A model generated the notes under the pieces. That model did not search any database, had not been told where the DNA came from, and worked only from the letters and a program-made list of their open reading frames with translations. Of a DNA stretch of 7,246 nucleotides, positions 6,421 to 7,246 are shown one piece after another; the stretch's first letter is position 1; each line of letters begins with the position of its first letter. The position numbers and the translations under genes were made by a program. Source of the DNA: Actinomycetota bacterium (GTDB taxonomy: Bacteria; Actinomycetota; UBA4738; HRBIN12); NCBI GenBank assembly GCA_005883885.1, contig VAYF01000147.1, positions 1-7,246 of the forward strand, read 5' to 3'.

Positions 6421-7246
6421 CGGGCGAACCGTCGTGGCCGAGCAGGGCGGATCCCTCGACTTCTTCGACACGGGTTCGGGAGCGATGGTCGGCAGCCCGG
6501 TCCCGGTCCTCGACGACGGGTTCCCGAACGAAACGGCATTCGATCCCTCGGGCCGGACCGTGGCCGTCGCCGGGGTGACAGGCGGGGTCACCTATGTCGG
6601 ACTCGTCGATGCACGGGACCACCACGTCATCTCTCCTTTCAACCTCGGAACGCGGACCGCCTCCATGAGCTTGGCGTTCTCGCCGAACGGGAAGAACCTC
6701 GCCATCGCTGCCGCAAGCCTGCAGAGTGCCAGCCTGACGCCTACCACCCCCAGATACATCGATCTCATCGATCCCGCGACGGGCGAACAAACGGGCTACA
6801 TCGAGGTGGGATCATTCAACCCGGAGGCCGAGGCAGGAACCCCCGACTCTCGGCGATTCACGAGCATCACGTATCTCCCGGATGGGAACTTGGCCGTTTC
6901 GTGGTTCGACGGAGGGACGACGATATGGAACCCGAGCTCCCGACGAAGCGTGAAGCACTTCGATGTGGGAGGTGCGGCCTTGGCTGACACTCCCGACGGA
7001 CGAACGCTCGCGGTCGGACGATCGAACGGTGACGTCGCGCTGATCGACGTGCGGACCGGCGCGGTATCGGAGATGGATAGCCATCACGCCGGACCGGTGA
7101 CGAGCGTCGTCTTCACGCCGGACGGGAACACGCTGATCACGTCGGGGATCGACGGGACGATCAAGGTCTGGGATGTTCCAACGGCTCGCCTCCGAGCGAC
7201 GTTCCGGGGGACAGGTGGACTCGCGGTGAGTGCGGACGGCAGCAGC
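5876..7246 (+). CDS. C-terminal part of the same nSTAND1 protein: membrane helix and WD40 propeller, cut by right edge
   Basis: Read in the frame of base 5876 there is no stop to the window end (457 codons). It starts with WLEDDVQGRQLHHHLMEAAREW-like helices and DLYRGARLAS, which are the usual C-terminal end of the nSTAND1 module. One transmembrane helix follows at about 6122-6184 (SLAGVAVFLVVALVGASFAL), then a helical DLGRSVQLALAGLSL segment, and then at least six beta-propeller blades. Blade signatures are VAVAPDGRTV, AFDPSGRTVA, AFSPNGKNLA, ITYLPDGNLA, TPDGRTLAVG and the best one, VVFTPDGNTLITSG with GTIKVWD near 7111-7173. The propeller should lie across the membrane from the cyclase and NTPase domains and probably binds a partner or ligand. 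In related proteins this part is continuous with the NTPase; here it is in a different frame (see the junction). If translated independently, ATG 5861 in this frame is a possible but RBS-less start. The 3' end is outside the window. Confidence 0.8.

Overview
The window looks like a piece of an actinobacterial (Actinomycetota) chromosome. It is GC-rich, the codons strongly favour G or C at the third position, and two small genes on the minus strand (a DUF3263 protein followed by a LytR_C-domain protein) form a pair I recall from Mycobacterium tuberculosis as Rv0430-Rv0431 (virR). The C-terminal part of the window holds an nSTAND1/WD40 protein of a type common in Actinobacteria. I cannot place it to genus. 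I see no insertion sequence, CRISPR array, tRNA, rRNA or phage gene.

Layout. Bases 1-76 may hold the last codons of a plus-strand gene cut by the window edge. Bases 77-289 show no convincing gene. The minus-strand pair follows: LytR_C protein (290-820), preceded in transcription order by the DUF3263 protein (875-1177). A short divergent intergenic region (1178-1280) separates it from the plus-strand genes. These are a soluble hybrid-sensor histidine kinase with GAF-GAF-PAS-HisKA-HATPase architecture (1281-3470), a possible 13-codon leader ORF with a strong Shine-Dalgarno (3596-3637), and a very large signalling protein that begins at 3634 and runs off the right edge.

The large gene encodes a class III nucleotide cyclase domain, a small AAA-type P-loop domain, a helical linker, an nSTAND1 NTPase, a transmembrane helix and a WD40-type beta-propeller. 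It is not intact as read. At about 5872-5884 the coding signal moves from one frame to another, and about 32 residues usually present in this family (the segment with the AHEALLREWPRLR-like motif) are absent. This fits a roughly 95-98 base deletion that also breaks the frame. Either the gene is a pseudogene or split, or this is an assembly or read error. The first frame stays open by chance to 6420; the second frame stays open to the end of the window.

Together the plus-strand genes look like a signalling locus: a cytosolic sensor kinase without an adjacent response regulator in view, followed by a membrane-anchored cyclase-STAND-propeller protein. The functional link between the two is inferred only from order and orientation.
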